From NCBI RefSeq assembly GCF_024169515.1, contig NZ_JAMKCQ010000001.1:1178001-1242000 (forward strand): a stretch of 64,000 nucleotides of DNA, in the 5' to 3' direction. The first letter of the stretch is position 1. Each line of letters starts with the position of its first letter. Source of the DNA: Erwinia aphidicola (GTDB taxonomy: Bacteria > Pseudomonadota > Gammaproteobacteria > Enterobacterales > Enterobacteriaceae). This document shows, piece by piece, positions 31,381 through 42,683 of this stretch. The translations under genes were made by a program, and so were the position numbers. The notes under the pieces were generated by a model. It did not search any database. It saw only the letters and a program-made list of their open reading frames with translations, and was not told the origin of the DNA.

Positions 31381-31409
31381 ATTCTACGCAACTTCCTCAC
31401 TAAAGACAA
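31381..31409 (-). promoter_or_regulatory. rplU sigma-70 promoter
   Basis: On the minus strand TTGTCT (31409-31404) and TAGAAT (31386-31381) with a 17-base spacer, about 70 bases upstream of the rplU start. Confidence 0.6.
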
Positions 31410-31565
31410 GTGCCTGTTACGCTGTATTGCAGAAAAAAAACGCAACATGAATGGAGACGTTTCACCGCCGCGTTTTTGCAGTACAATCTGTCATACATTT
31501 CATGCCACAGGCACGGGTTAAGGCGCTTATCATAGCAGCGAACTGAGCGATAGCTGAAAAGACTG

Positions 31566-32540
31566 ATGAACTTAGAACAGATAAACGAACTCACCGCGCA
31601 AGATATGGCGGACGTCAATGCGACAATACTCGACCAGCTGAACTCCGATGTATCCCTTATCAACCAGCTGGGCTACTACATAATCAGCGGCGGAGGGAAA
31701 CGCATCCGCCCAATGATCGCCGTGCTGGCTGCACGCGCGGTGAATGATTACTCCGGTAAGCAGCATATTACCGTGGCAGCTTTGATCGAATTTATTCACA
31801 CCGCGACGCTGCTGCACGACGACGTCGTCGACGAATCCGATATGCGGCGCGGCAAAGCCACCGCCAATGCGGCATTTGGCAATGCCGCCAGCGTGCTGGT
31901 CGGCGACTTCATCTATACCCGCGCTTTCCAGATGATGACCAGCCTGGGTTCACTGAAGGTGCTGGCGCTGATGTCGGAAGCGGTGAACGTGATTGCGGAA
32001 GGGGAAGTGTTACAGCTGATGAACTGTAACGACCCGGATATCACCGAAGAGAGCTACATGCGGGTGATCTACAGCAAAACCGCACGCCTGTTCGAAGCGG
32101 CGGCGCAATCGTCGGCAATCCTCGCCGGTGCCACCGCAGCACAGGAGCAGGCGCTGCAGGATTATGGCCGCTATATCGGCACCGCTTTCCAGCTGATCGA
32201 CGATCTTCTCGATTACAGTGCCGATGGCAAAACTCTGGGGAAAAACGTCGGTGATGACCTGAGCGAAGGCAAACCAACGCTGCCGCTGCTGCACGCGATG
32301 CGTAACGGCAACCCGGAGCAGGCTGCGATGATTCGCTCGGCGATTGAAGAGGGTAACGGCCGTCATTTACTGGAACCTGTTCTGGAAACCATGCGTGAAT
32401 GTGGTTCCCTGGAATGGACCCGCGACGCCGCAGAGAAAGAAGCCGATAAGGCGATCGCTGCGCTGAATGTATTACCGGAATCACCGTGGCGTAGCGCGCT
32501 GGAAGCGCTGGCACATATGTCAGTACAGCGCGAATTCTAA
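31566..32540 (+). CDS. ispB: IspB, octaprenyl diphosphate synthase
   Basis: Makes the C40 side chain of ubiquinone and menaquinone. 324 residues. The two Asp-rich motifs of trans-prenyltransferases are clear: LLHDDVVDESDMRRG (about 82-96) and QLIDDLLDYSAD (about 208-219). GGGKRIRP near residue 43 binds the diphosphate. Divergent from rplU and followed by a terminator. Confidence 0.97.
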   Translation: MNLEQINELTAQDMADVNATILDQLNSDVSLINQLGYYIISGGGKRIRPMIAVLAARAVNDYSGKQHITVAALIEFIHTATLLHDDVVDESDMRRGKATANAAFGNAASVLVGDFIYTRAFQMMTSLGSLKVLALMSEAVNVIAEGEVLQLMNCNDPDITEESYMRVIYSKTARLFEAAAQSSAILAGATAAQEQALQDYGRYIGTAFQLIDDLLDYSADGKTLGKNVGDDLSEGKPTLPLLHAMRNGNPEQAAMIRSAIEEGNGRHLLEPVLETMRECGSLEWTRDAAEKEADKAIAALNVLPESPWRSALEALAHMSVQREF

Positions 32541-32558
32541 TCTCGATTCTGCTTTAAG

Positions 32559-32582
32559 AGCGCGGCCTGCCGCGCTTTTTTT
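32559..32582 (+). terminator. ispB terminator
   Basis: AGCGCGG-CCTG-CCGCGCT followed by seven T, 19 bases after the ispB stop. Confidence 0.88.
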
Positions 32583-32779
32583 CTCTCCACGATCCGGCTA
32601 TTTAGCCCGGCAGTTCTGCCCGCCTTCTCATCTTTATGCAACAACCTCACGCCATTACCTGTACTTTTGCGTAGTACTACGCAAAAAATGTTTTAGTCGC
32701 TCATTTTACTGGAAATAAATGGAAATTATTTGCTATAAAGCACCTGTTATATCCAAAAGTGCCCAAGGAGGGTAAGCAC

Positions 32780-33040
32780 GTGAGACACAATCAGCAAGAC
32801 TGGCACCCCGCCGATATTATTGCCGCGCTGCGTAAAAAAGGCACCACGCTAGCCGCACAATCCCGACAGGCTGGCTTAAGCTCATCGACACTCGCCAACA
32901 CCCTGTGCCGCCCGTGGCCGAAAGGTGAATGGTTGATTGCTGATGCGCTGAATATTCATCCATCGGAGATCTGGCCGAGCCGCTACTATGATCCGCACAC
33001 CCACCGGCTGCTCGATCGCAAGCAGCGCATCCGCAAGTAA
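32780..33040 (+). CDS. sfsB: SfsB (Nlp/Ner family), small HTH DNA-binding protein
   Basis: 86-residue Ner-like helix-turn-helix protein related to phage Mu Ner and E. coli SfsB/Nlp, which influences maltose gene expression. Signatures are DWHPADIIAALRKKGT, LSSSTLANTLCRPWPKGE and IWPSRYYDPHTH. The start is GTG at 32780, because a perfect AAGGAGGG lies eight bases upstream; a GTG at 32759 in frame has no such site. It sits between ispB and the convergent murA, as in E. coli. Confidence 0.92.
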   Translation: MRHNQQDWHPADIIAALRKKGTTLAAQSRQAGLSSSTLANTLCRPWPKGEWLIADALNIHPSEIWPSRYYDPHTHRLLDRKQRIRK

Positions 33041-33070
33041 AAAAAAGGGCCGGTATTATCTACCGACCCT
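33038..33070. terminator. Terminator between sfsB and murA
   Basis: The stem AGGGCCGGTA / TACCGACCCT (one mismatch, loop TTATC) is followed on the minus strand by eight T, so it mainly serves murA. Confidence 0.75.
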
Positions 33071-33091
33071 GTTTCTTGCTGCGCGCAAAGA

Positions 33092-34378
<1,287 letters not shown>

Positions 34379-34436
34379 TCAGCTAAAAATCTGCCGCCAG
34401 CGCCTCACCACGTTACGCGTGGCAAACTCTGGCAGC

Positions 34437-34691
34437 TTAAAAACCGTTTAACTTACGGTCACGCGCCCACTCTTCAGGGGTATAAGTCTTGATGGAAACC
34501 GCATGCATGCGGTTATCCGCGATGTACTCCATCAGCGGAGCATAGACAGTCTGCTGTTTCTTAACGCGGCTCAGTTCACCAAACAGTTCACCCACGGCAA
34601 TCACCTGGAAATGGCTGCCATCTCCGGTTACGTGGACTTCCTGCAGCGGTAGCGCGCTCATCAGCACGGATTGAATTTCACTCGTTTCCAT
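34437..34691 (-). CDS. ibaG: IbaG, BolA-family protein
   Basis: 84-residue BolA-like protein, acid-stress induced in E. coli and able to form [2Fe-2S] complexes with monothiol glutaredoxin. Conserved segment [17 protein letters not shown] and RKLNGF end are present. ATG at 34691 (METSEIQS) matches E. coli; the frame is open further upstream but not conserved. Last gene after the mla operon and 76 bases ahead of murA. Confidence 0.95.
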   Translation of the reverse strand: METSEIQSVLMSALPLQEVHVTGDGSHFQVIAVGELFGELSRVKKQQTVYAPLMEYIADNRMHAVSIKTYTPEEWARDRKLNGF

Positions 34692-34829
34692 GATGCTCTT
34701 AAATTCACTTGATAATAAACAGGCACACATCTTAGTGGAATCTGCCCGACTCTTAAACAAGCAAAAAATGCCTGCGCTTTGAGAAAAAGCCTAAATGAGA
34801 ACAGATAACACTCCCGGCGCGTAACGAAG

Positions 34830-34853
34830 AAGGGAGCGACAATGCGCTCCCTT
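34830..34853 (-). terminator. Hairpin/terminator after mlaB
   Basis: On the minus strand AAGGGAGCG-CATTGT-CGCTCCCTT followed by CTTCGTTA, a weak T-run. It separates the mla operon from ibaG-murA. Confidence 0.5.
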
Positions 34854-34918
34854 GGGTAAAAACGAGTAAACTCAACGCGTTCCACGGCTACTGCTGCCGG
34901 ACTAACGCGCCCAGTGCC

Positions 34919-35215
34919 TTACTCGCCTTCGGCAATAATTTTCTGCAGGTTGTAGAGGGTGATCAGCGAACGCAGTTTATCCGTGATCCCGGTAAAACGC
35001 GGCGCTTTGCCACGCGCTAGCACGATCTGGCGCAGATGGACCAGCAGGGCCAGGCCACCGGAGTCCACGCGCTGCAGGCCCGCAACGTCGATAATCTCAA
35101 CCCGGCCCATCACCTCAGCACGCTGCTGCCAAAGCGGCAGCAGCGTTTCACGTTCCAGCTCGCCGGCAAGAGTTAGCCGGTCGTCCTCGACCTGCCAGCG
35201 CAGTTGCCCGTCCAT
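34919..35215 (-). CDS. mlaB: MlaB, STAS-domain subunit of the Mla phospholipid transporter
   Basis: 98-residue cytoplasmic STAS-domain protein that stabilises the MlaF ATPase in the MlaFEDB complex. The STAS core segment GRVEIIDVAGLQRVDSGGLALLVHLRQ carries the conserved Ser/Gly loop. The ATG overlaps the mlaC stop by one base (TAATG). Last gene of mlaFEDCB. Confidence 0.95.
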   Translation of the reverse strand: MDGQLRWQVEDDRLTLAGELERETLLPLWQQRAEVMGRVEIIDVAGLQRVDSGGLALLVHLRQIVLARGKAPRFTGITDKLRSLITLYNLQKIIAEGE

Positions 35216-35850
35216 TACTGCTTCTTGTCCAGCGTGATAGGCTCATTTGCTGCCGACTTCAGGCGCGCGGTCAGGCCGTCGATGCCCTGCTGACGCAGCA
35301 CGCCGCTCCACTCATTCTGCTTGGTGCTAATCATACTCACGCCTTCAGCGATCATATCAAACGCCTGCCAGTTTCCGCTGACGCTGTTTTTACGCCACTG
35401 GAAGTCCAGGCGCACCGGTGGTCGGCCGTTCGGGTCGATGATGGTGACGCGGATAGCGATAATGTTTGCATCACCCAGCGGCTGCTCCGGGGCGATCTGA
35501 TAAGTCTGGCCGTTATACATCGCCAGCGCCTGGCCGTATGCCTGGGTCAGATAGTCGCTGAAAGCCGCAAAATAGGCTTCACGCTGTGCCGGGGTGGCTT
35601 CTTTGTAGTAGCGGCCCAGCACCAGCGCTCCCGCATATTTCACCTGCACATACGGCAGCAGCTCTTCACGCACGACCTGCCGCAGATAGTTAGGATCCTG
35701 CTTGATTTTAGGCTGTTCGTTTTTCAGGCGGTCAAAGGTCTTCTGCGCCGCCTCATTCATTAGCTTGTAAGGATTGGTCTGGTCGGCTGCGGCATTCGCC
35801 GCTACGGGTGCAATGACCAGCATCGCGACCATCAGTAAACGTTTAAACAT
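35215..35850 (-). CDS. mlaC: MlaC, periplasmic phospholipid-binding protein
   Basis: 211-residue soluble carrier that shuttles phospholipids between MlaA-OmpC at the outer membrane and MlaFEDB at the inner membrane. Signal peptide 1-21 (ends ANA). The conserved [16 protein letters not shown] and [22 protein letters not shown] segments are seen. Placed between mlaD and mlaB. Confidence 0.96.
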   Translation of the reverse strand: MFKRLLMVAMLVIAPVAANAAADQTNPYKLMNEAAQKTFDRLKNEQPKIKQDPNYLRQVVREELLPYVQVKYAGALVLGRYYKEATPAQREAYFAAFSDYLTQAYGQALAMYNGQTYQIAPEQPLGDANIIAIRVTIIDPNGRPPVRLDFQWRKNSVSGNWQAFDMIAEGVSMISTKQNEWSGVLRQQGIDGLTARLKSAANEPITLDKKQ

Positions 35851-35861
35851 TACTTGCCCTC

Positions 35862-36410
35862 TTATGGATTGTTCGCCGCAGCAGGCGCTGCTGCGGCCGG
35901 AGCCGCCTCATCGCCCGCGGCAGGTGGATTCTTGTTGTCGCCGTTCCCGCTCTTGTAGAGGAACTGGCCTATCAGATCTTCCAGCACCATCGCTGACTTG
36001 GTGTCCTGAATGGTGCCGCCGTCTTTCAGGGTTGCGGTGCCCATTTCCGGGTCATCAAAACCGATATTCAGCGCCAGATACTGTTCGCCCAGCAGACCGG
36101 AAGTCCGTACCGCCAGTGAGCTGGTGTCAGGGATATTGTTATATTTGTCTTCAATATCCATAGCGACTTTCGGTGAGTAGTTTTTCGGATCCAGCGTGAT
36201 ATCGGTTACGCGCCCCACCACCACGCCGCCCACTTTGACCGGGGAACCTGTTTTCAGGCCACCAATATTGTCAAAAGTAGCATAAAGCTTCCAAGTCGGT
36301 TCATTGCCGAGGGATTTCAGGTCGGCAACGCGCAGACAGAGAAAGATGATCGCGCACAGCGCCAAAAGTAAGAAGGCGCCTACCCAAATTTCGCTTTTTT
36401 TCGTTTGCAT
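35862..36410 (-). CDS. mlaD: MlaD, MCE-domain subunit of the Mla transporter
   Basis: 182-residue membrane-anchored MCE protein; a hexameric ring in the periplasm gives a lipid channel. One N-terminal membrane helix (about 9-28), MCE domain (about 38-115, with [17 protein letters not shown]), a helical region with [10 protein letters not shown], then an Ala-rich low-complexity tail. ATG at 36410 ([11 protein letters not shown]) matches E. coli; an ATG at 36425 overlapping mlaE is less likely. Confidence 0.96.
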   Translation of the reverse strand: MQTKKSEIWVGAFLLLALCAIIFLCLRVADLKSLGNEPTWKLYATFDNIGGLKTGSPVKVGGVVVGRVTDITLDPKNYSPKVAMDIEDKYNNIPDTSSLAVRTSGLLGEQYLALNIGFDDPEMGTATLKDGGTIQDTKSAMVLEDLIGQFLYKSGNGDNKNPPAAGDEAAPAAAAPAAANNP

Positions 36411-36414
36411 TGCA

Positions 36415-37197
36415 TCAGTTCCCAAACATCAGTGCCGTAAGCACAAAATCCAGACCGAGTACTGCCAGTGAAGCATGTACCACGGTACGCGTCGTTGCCC
36501 GACTGATCCCTTCAGAAGTCGGGATGGCGTCATAGCCGTTAAACAGCGCAATCCAGGTCACAGTCACCGCAAATACGGCGCTCTTGATCACGCAGTTGAT
36601 AATATCTGTTCGCAGGTCGACCGCACTCTGCATCGCTGACCAGAAGAAGCCAGGGTCAATCCCTTTCCAGCCCACGCCAACCAGCGCGCCACCCAGCACC
36701 CCAACCGCGACAAAAATCAGCGTCAGCAGCGGCATGCTGATAAAGCCCGCCCAGAAACGCGGCGATATAATGCGGCGCAGTGGGTCAACCGCCATCATCT
36801 CCATGCTGGAGAGCTGCTCGGTGGCTTTCATCAGGCCAATCTCTGCCGTCAGGGCCGAACCGGCACGCCCGGCAAACAGCAACGCGGTCACCACCGGCCC
36901 CAGCTCGCGCAGCAGCGACAGCGCGACCATCATACCCAGACTAGTTTCCGCGCTGTAGGTTTTCAGCACCAGGTAACCCTGCAGGCCAAGCACCATGCCG
37001 ATAAACAGCCCGGATACGATCACGATGAGCAGTGAAAGCACGCCAACGCTGTACAGCTGTTTAACCAGCAGGTGAGCGTGCTTACGAAAACGGGGGATGC
37101 CAAACAGCGCATGGAACAGCATCAGTCCGGCGCGGCCAAATGAGGCACAGGTATTAATTCCCTGACGCCCTAATGACGCCAGTGCTCTTAGAAACAT
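36415..37197 (-). CDS. mlaE: MlaE, permease subunit of the Mla transporter
   Basis: 260-residue MlaE-family permease with about five membrane helices and the conserved segment [25 protein letters not shown] (coupling region, about 115-140). Dimerises in the MlaFEDB lipid transporter. Seven bases after mlaF and four before mlaD. Confidence 0.97.
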   Translation of the reverse strand: MFLRALASLGRQGINTCASFGRAGLMLFHALFGIPRFRKHAHLLVKQLYSVGVLSLLIVIVSGLFIGMVLGLQGYLVLKTYSAETSLGMMVALSLLRELGPVVTALLFAGRAGSALTAEIGLMKATEQLSSMEMMAVDPLRRIISPRFWAGFISMPLLTLIFVAVGVLGGALVGVGWKGIDPGFFWSAMQSAVDLRTDIINCVIKSAVFAVTVTWIALFNGYDAIPTSEGISRATTRTVVHASLAVLGLDFVLTALMFGN

Positions 37198-37204
37198 CAG
37201 TCTG

Positions 37205-38017
37205 TTAACTCCCTGAGCCGACTAAATCTTGCAGGTAATCCCCTGCAGGGAAACGGAAAGGTACCGGGCCATCAGCAATGCCGTCAATAAACTGACGCAC
37301 GCGGGCATCTTCGTTATCACGCAGTTCAGGGGCTGTACCCTGAGCGATCACTTTCTGATCCGCAATGATATAAGCGTAATCGGCAATGCTCAGCACCTCA
37401 GGCACATCGTGCGATACCACGATACAGGTGACGCCCAATGAGTGATTCAGTTCGTCGATCAGCTTCACCAGCACGCCCATGGTGATGGGATCCTGGCCCA
37501 CGAAGGGTTCATCAAACATGATCAAGTCTGGCTCCAGCGCGATAGCACGCGCCAGTGCCGCACGCCGCGCCATCCCGCCGGAGAGTTCAGAAGGCTTGAG
37601 ATTGGCGGCACCGCGCAGGCCCACCGCTTCCAGCTTCATCATCACAGTGCTATGCAGCAGCGCTTTTGGCAGCTGGGTATGTTCACGCAGCGGCCATGCC
37701 ACGTTATCAAACACGCTAAGATCGGTGAATAACGCCCCTGACTGGAACAGCATGCTCATTTTTTTACGCGCCTCATACAGGCGTGAGCGCGACAGCGTGG
37801 GAATATTTTCGCCGTTAAACCAGATTTCACCGCTGTCCGGAGGGATCTGCCCGCCGATTAAACGCAGTAAAGTGGTTTTGCCTATGCCGGAAGGACCCAT
37901 TATCGCGGTGACCTTCCCTTTGGGCACCGTAAGCGAGATGTTATCGAAAATCGGCCGGTTGCCACGGGAAAAACTCACGCCCCGCACATCCACCAAATTC
38001 GTCTCCGTCTGGCTCAT
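37205..38017 (-). CDS. mlaF: MlaF, ATPase subunit of the Mla transporter
   Basis: 270-residue ABC ATPase powering phospholipid transport that maintains outer-membrane lipid asymmetry. Walker [10 protein letters not shown] (about 41), signature [14 protein letters not shown], Walker [15 protein letters not shown] and the switch His in VVSHD are all present. First gene of mlaFEDCB, divergent from yrbG. Confidence 0.97.
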   Translation of the reverse strand: MSQTETNLVDVRGVSFSRGNRPIFDNISLTVPKGKVTAIMGPSGIGKTTLLRLIGGQIPPDSGEIWFNGENIPTLSRSRLYEARKKMSMLFQSGALFTDLSVFDNVAWPLREHTQLPKALLHSTVMMKLEAVGLRGAANLKPSELSGGMARRAALARAIALEPDLIMFDEPFVGQDPITMGVLVKLIDELNHSLGVTCIVVSHDVPEVLSIADYAYIIADQKVIAQGTAPELRDNEDARVRQFIDGIADGPVPFRFPAGDYLQDLVGSGS

Positions 38018-38245
38018 AGTTACCTCATTCCTTATTCTCAGGCGTTAAATTTATCCCCAATGGTAACGTATTACCTATCGGACCGGACACTTTTACAGAA
38101 ACTTACCGCAATAACGTAGCTAAAGCTGGCATAAGTTTTACTTTTCACTCGCAGACCGTCAAAATCACAGCCATTAAATTTTCTTTGCCTTAACTCTTTA
38201 AAGCAAACGGTAACCAACGATTATACCCGATCCAAAGGACACTTC

Positions 38246-39226
38246 ATGCTCGTAGCTACAGCACTATTGATTATCGGTTTAGTCTTACTGGTTTATGGAG
38301 CCGATCGTCTGGTGTTTAGCGCCGCAATATTGTGCCGGTCGCTGGGGATTCCACCCTTGATTATAGGCATGACGGTGGTGGGCATTGGCACCTCATTACC
38401 GGAGCTGATTGTCTCCTTTTCCGCCGCCACGCACGGGCAGATGGATATCGCTGTTGGCACCGCGATGGGGTCAAATATTACCAATATTTTACTGATCCTT
38501 GGCGGCGCCGCGCTGCTGCACCCGCTCACCGTCCACTCCAGACTGGTACGCCGTGAGCTGCCGCTGATGCTGCTGGTGACGCTGCTGTGCGGCGTCATGC
38601 TGTTTGATAACGAGCTGAGCCGCAACGATGGTCTGGCGATGATCGCCATTGCCGCTATCTATCTGATGTTTATCATCAAGATTGCTCGCCGCGCCGAACG
38701 CGAAAACAGCGACTCGCTCACGCGTGAGCAGCTGGCTGAACTGCCGCGAGATGACGTCGGCAATACTGTCGCCTTTCTGTGGCTGGCAGTGGCGCTGATT
38801 GTGCTGCCGATGTCGACACGCATGGTCATCGACAACGCCACGGTGATTGCCGACTATTTCGGCGTCAGCGAACTGGTGATTGGCCTGACGATTATTTCGG
38901 TCGGCACCAGCCTGCCGGAGCTGGCAACGGTGATTGCTGGCGCGCTGAAGGGCGAAGATGATATCGCCATCGGCAACCTTATCGGCTCTAACATTTATAA
39001 TATGGCAATTGTGCTGGGCATTCCGGCACTGATTCACCCAGGCACACTCGACTCCGCCGCTTTCGCCCGTGATTACTGGGTGATGCTGGGAGTCAGTGCC
39101 CTGTTTACACTGATCTGTTTGCAGCGCAGTCGCCGCATTGGTCGGCTGGCAGGCGCGTTGTTGCTGTGCGGATTTATCGTCTGGGTGGGAATGCTGTATC
39201 AGTTCCCCTCAGTGACCTTCTGGTAA
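38246..39226 (+). CDS. yrbG: YrbG, CaCA-family Na+/Ca2+ antiporter-like membrane protein
   Basis: 326-residue inner-membrane protein with ten predicted helices. The two alpha-repeats of the calcium:cation antiporter superfamily show as GIGTSLPELIVS (about 47) with GSNITNILLILG, and VGTSLPELATVIAG (about 218) with GSNIYNMAIVLG. Probably an ion exchanger; the ion is not certain. It is divergent from mlaF and precedes kdsD as in E. coli. Confidence 0.95.
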   Translation: MLVATALLIIGLVLLVYGADRLVFSAAILCRSLGIPPLIIGMTVVGIGTSLPELIVSFSAATHGQMDIAVGTAMGSNITNILLILGGAALLHPLTVHSRLVRRELPLMLLVTLLCGVMLFDNELSRNDGLAMIAIAAIYLMFIIKIARRAERENSDSLTREQLAELPRDDVGNTVAFLWLAVALIVLPMSTRMVIDNATVIADYFGVSELVIGLTIISVGTSLPELATVIAGALKGEDDIAIGNLIGSNIYNMAIVLGIPALIHPGTLDSAAFARDYWVMLGVSALFTLICLQRSRRIGRLAGALLLCGFIVWVGMLYQFPSVTFW

Positions 39227-39241
39227 AAGGACTGGAGAATT

Positions 39242-40228
39242 ATGGCGCATATCACGGCCGATCCCGACTTTGACTTTCAACAGGCCGGGAAAGAGGTTTT
39301 ACGGATTGAACGTGAAGGGCTGGAACAGCTCGATCGGTACATTAACGACGACTTTAGCCGGGCCTGCGAGCTGATTTATCGCTGCCGTGGCAAAGTCGTG
39401 GTGATGGGGATGGGCAAATCCGGTCATATCGGTAAGAAGATGGCGGCGACCTTTGCCAGCACCGGTACGTCAGCATTTTTTGTTCATCCGGCTGAGGCCA
39501 GCCACGGCGATCTCGGTATGGTAAGCCCATCCGATGTGGTGATTGCCATTTCCAACTCCGGCGAGTCCTCCGAAATTCTGGCGCTGATCCCGGTGCTAAA
39601 ACGCCTGCATGTTTCGCTAATCTGCCTCACCAGCCGCCCTGACAGCGCAATGGGACGTGCGGCAGATATCCACCTGTGTGTTAAAGTGCCGCAGGAAGCC
39701 TGCCCGCTGGGCCTGGCCCCGACCACCAGCACCACCGCAACCTTAGTGATGGGTGATGCCCTGGCCGTTGCGCTGCTAAAAGCTCGCGGTTTTACCCAGG
39801 AAGATTTTGCGCTCTCTCACCCTGGCGGGGCGCTGGGCCGTAAACTGCTGCTGCGCGTTGATGATATCATGCACTCCGGCAGCGAGATGCCGCACGTCAG
39901 CCGTGATGCTTCTCTGCGTGATGCCCTACTGGAAATCACCCGTAAAAACATGGGAATGACGGTAATCTGCAATGACTTGATGAAAATCGAAGGCATCTTT
40001 ACCGACGGTGATTTACGCCGCGTATTCGATATGGGCATTGATATCCAGCATGCCAGTATCGCCAGCGTGATGACGCCAGGTGGCGTGCGCGTGCGCCCGA
40101 ATACGCTGGCCGTGGATGCGTTAAACCTGATGCAGAATAAAAATATTACCTGCGTAATGGTCGCCGATGGCGATCAGCTGCTCGGCGTGGTTCACATGCA
40201 TGACATGCTGCGCGCAGGCGTTGTATAA
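39242..40228 (+). CDS. kdsD: KdsD, D-arabinose 5-phosphate isomerase
   Basis: Converts ribulose-5-phosphate to arabinose-5-phosphate, the first step to Kdo for LPS. 328 residues: an SIS domain (about 40-180, with GMGKSGHIGKKMAATFASTGT and SNSGESSEI) and two CBS domains (about 210-325). The putative catalytic His lies in HPGGALGRKL. Followed by kdsC after 17 bases. Confidence 0.97.
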   Translation: MAHITADPDFDFQQAGKEVLRIEREGLEQLDRYINDDFSRACELIYRCRGKVVVMGMGKSGHIGKKMAATFASTGTSAFFVHPAEASHGDLGMVSPSDVVIAISNSGESSEILALIPVLKRLHVSLICLTSRPDSAMGRAADIHLCVKVPQEACPLGLAPTTSTTATLVMGDALAVALLKARGFTQEDFALSHPGGALGRKLLLRVDDIMHSGSEMPHVSRDASLRDALLEITRKNMGMTVICNDLMKIEGIFTDGDLRRVFDMGIDIQHASIASVMTPGGVRVRPNTLAVDALNLMQNKNITCVMVADGDQLLGVVHMHDMLRAGVV

Positions 40229-40245
40229 ACCAGGAACTGAAAATA

Positions 40246-40812
40246 ATGAGCAATCCAGTAGCCACCATTGAGACCTGTTATGGCGCAGTCAGCCAGCAGG
40301 TCATGGCGCAGGCACAGCAAATTAAGCTGTTGATTTGTGACGTTGACGGCGTGATGTCCGACGGGGTGATTTACCAGGGAAATAACGGTGAAGAGCTCAA
40401 AGCCTTCAACGTGCGCGATGGTTATGGCATTCGCTGCCTGCTGACCAGCGGCATTGAAGTGGCGATTATTACCGGCCGTAAAGCCAAACTGCTGGAAGAT
40501 CGCTGCGCCACGCTGGGAATTACCCATCTTTACCAGGGACAGACAGATAAGCTTTTGGCCTTCCGTGAACTTCTGGATACACTATCGCTTCGTGCCGGGC
40601 AGGTTGCCTATATTGGTGATGACCTGATCGACTGGCCGGTCATGGCGGAAGTTGGCCTGAGTGTGACCGTGGCCGATGCACACCCTGTTTTATTGCCCCG
40701 TGCGGACTACGTGACCCGAATTGCCGGGGGACGCGGTGCCGTGAGGGAAATTTGCGATCTTATTTTGATCGCGCAAGGTAAGTTTGAAGAGGCCAAAGGG
40801 CAGTCAGTATGA
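40246..40812 (+). CDS. kdsC: KdsC, Kdo-8-phosphate phosphatase
   Basis: HAD-family phosphatase, 188 residues, releasing Kdo from Kdo-8-phosphate. The nucleophile motif DVDGVMSDG (about 29-37), TGRKAKLL (motif II region) and GDDLIDWPVM (motif IV) are present. It lacks a cap domain, as usual for this tetrameric family. Overlaps lptC by 4 bases. Confidence 0.97.
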   Translation: MSNPVATIETCYGAVSQQVMAQAQQIKLLICDVDGVMSDGVIYQGNNGEELKAFNVRDGYGIRCLLTSGIEVAIITGRKAKLLEDRCATLGITHLYQGQTDKLLAFRELLDTLSLRAGQVAYIGDDLIDWPVMAEVGLSVTVADAHPVLLPRADYVTRIAGGRGAVREICDLILIAQGKFEEAKGQSV

Positions 40813-41384
40813 GCAAAACAAGACGCTGGATAACGCTGATACTGGCGCTGGTCGCCATTGTGCTGATCGGCTGGAACCTGACCGGAAACGACAGCGATAG
40901 CAACGCGACCCGGAGTGACGACACGGAACCGACCTATATGAGCGATAATTCTCATACGGTGGTGTACAACCCTGAGGGCGCGCTGAGCTATAAGCTGGTG
41001 TCAGACAAGGTCACCTACTTCCAGACCGAAGCGGTGAGCTGGTTTGATAACCCGGTGATGACGACCTACGACGAAAACAAAATTCCAACCTGGTCGGTGC
41101 GGGCGGACAAAGCCAAGCTCACTAATGACCGCATGCTTTATCTCTATGGTCATGTGGAAGTGAACAGCCTGACCAAAGACGCTCAGCTTGAGCGGATTAA
41201 AACCGATAACGCTCAAATTAACCTGACCACTCAGGATGTCACTTCAGACGATCAGGTTACGCTTTATGGCCGCAGCTTTAACTCTACAGGTATGAAGATG
41301 CGTGGGAATTTACGGAAGAAAACTGCCGAGTTGATTGAAAAGGTCAAAACATCTTATGAAATTCAAAATGAACAACAGCCTTAA
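40809..41384 (+). CDS. lptC: LptC, LPS export membrane protein
   Basis: 191-residue bitopic protein of the LptBFG-C complex. One N-terminal membrane helix (about 7-24) and a periplasmic beta-jellyroll (about 60-180) that passes LPS from LptF to LptA. ATG overlaps kdsC by 4 bases, and its own 3' end overlaps lptA by 29 bases, so the LPS genes are tightly coupled. Confidence 0.95.
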   Translation: MSKTRRWITLILALVAIVLIGWNLTGNDSDSNATRSDDTEPTYMSDNSHTVVYNPEGALSYKLVSDKVTYFQTEAVSWFDNPVMTTYDENKIPTWSVRADKAKLTNDRMLYLYGHVEVNSLTKDAQLERIKTDNAQINLTTQDVTSDDQVTLYGRSFNSTGMKMRGNLRKKTAELIEKVKTSYEIQNEQQP

Positions 41385-41904
41385 ACTTCTGACGGCATCA
41401 CTGCTGCTTGCCGCCAGCCTGCCCGCTCTGGCACTGACCGGCGACTCCGAGAAACCGGTTAACGTCGATTCAGAAAACCAGGCGCTGGATATGCAGGGCA
41501 ACGTGGCTACCTTTACCGGCAAAGTTATCGTCACCCAGGGTTCGATCAAAATCACCGCGGATAAAGTGGTGGTGACCCGTCCGGGCGGCGACAGCAATAA
41601 AACCATTGTTGATGCCTATGGTAATCCGGCAACTTTCTACCAGATGCAGGATAACGGCAAGCCGGTGCAGGGCCACGCCCAGAAAATGCATTACGAGCTG
41701 GCAAAAGACCTGGTCGAACTGACCGGCAACGCTTATCTGGAACAGCTCGACAGCAACGTGAAAGGTGACAAAATCACCTATCTGGTCAAAGAGCAAAAAA
41801 TGCAGGCCTTTGGCAGCACCGGCAAACGCGTCACCACCGTGTTAGTGCCGTCGCAGTTGCAGGATAAAGGCACTCAGTCAAACGGTCAGAAAAAGAGTAA
41901 CTAA
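41356..41904 (+). CDS. lptA: LptA, periplasmic LPS-transport bridge protein
   Basis: 182-residue beta-jellyroll protein that polymerises into the periplasmic bridge for LPS. Signal peptide about 1-24 (ends PALA). The conserved [22 protein letters not shown] region, [17 protein letters not shown] and [13 protein letters not shown] are present. ATG at 41356 (MKFKMNN) matches E. coli; the frame opens at 41335 too, but only adds charged residues ahead of the signal. Confidence 0.95.
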   Translation: MKFKMNNSLKLLTASLLLAASLPALALTGDSEKPVNVDSENQALDMQGNVATFTGKVIVTQGSIKITADKVVVTRPGGDSNKTIVDAYGNPATFYQMQDNGKPVQGHAQKMHYELAKDLVELTGNAYLEQLDSNVKGDKITYLVKEQKMQAFGSTGKRVTTVLVPSQLQDKGTQSNGQKKSN

Positions 41905-41909
41905 CTAAC

Positions 41910-42635
41910 ATGGCAACCTTAATTGCGGAAAACCTGGCGAAGGCCTACAAAGGCCGTCGCGTGGTTGAAGATGTCAGCCTGGAAGTTAAATCCGGCGAAA
42001 TCGTCGGCCTGCTGGGCCCGAACGGTGCAGGTAAAACCACCACCTTCTACATGGTGGTGGGGATTGTGCCGCGTGATGCGGGGCGTATCGTGATCGACGA
42101 TGAAGACATCAGTATTCTGCCACTGCATGCCCGTGCGCGTCGTGGTATTGGCTACCTGCCTCAGGAAGCCTCCATCTTCCGTCGTCTGAGCGTTTACGAC
42201 AACCTGATGGCCGTCCTGCAGATCCGTGATGACCTGACCAGCGAGCAGCGCGACGACCGCGCGAATGAACTGCTGGCCGAGTTCCACATTGAGCACCTGC
42301 GCGACAGCCTGGGTCAGGCGCTTTCCGGTGGTGAACGCCGCCGCGTCGAGATTGCCCGCGCGCTGGCCGCTAACCCGAAGTTTATCCTGCTGGATGAGCC
42401 CTTTGCCGGTGTTGACCCGATCTCCGTCATTGATATTAAAAAGATTATTGAGCACCTGCGTGACAGCGGTCTGGGCGTGTTGATCACCGACCATAACGTA
42501 CGCGAAACGCTGGCAGTCTGCGAACGAGCCTATATCGTCAGCCAGGGGCATCTGATCGCCCATGGCACCCCGGAAGCGATCCTGGCCGATGAGCAAGTTA
42601 AGCGCGTCTATTTGGGTGAAGAGTTCAGACTCTGA
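41910..42635 (+). CDS. lptB: LptB, LPS export ATPase
   Basis: 241-residue ABC ATPase that drives LPS extraction with LptFG. Walker [10 protein letters not shown] (about 37), Q-loop [14 protein letters not shown], signature [15 protein letters not shown], Walker [14 protein letters not shown] and switch His in ITDHNVRET are present. Five bases after lptA and upstream of rpoN. Confidence 0.98.
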   Translation: MATLIAENLAKAYKGRRVVEDVSLEVKSGEIVGLLGPNGAGKTTTFYMVVGIVPRDAGRIVIDDEDISILPLHARARRGIGYLPQEASIFRRLSVYDNLMAVLQIRDDLTSEQRDDRANELLAEFHIEHLRDSLGQALSGGERRRVEIARALAANPKFILLDEPFAGVDPISVIDIKKIIEHLRDSGLGVLITDHNVRETLAVCERAYIVSQGHLIAHGTPEAILADEQVKRVYLGEEFRL

Positions 42636-42683
42636 TAAGGTGTTCACATTCGGTAAGATTTCTGGGGAATTAATATTCTGAAT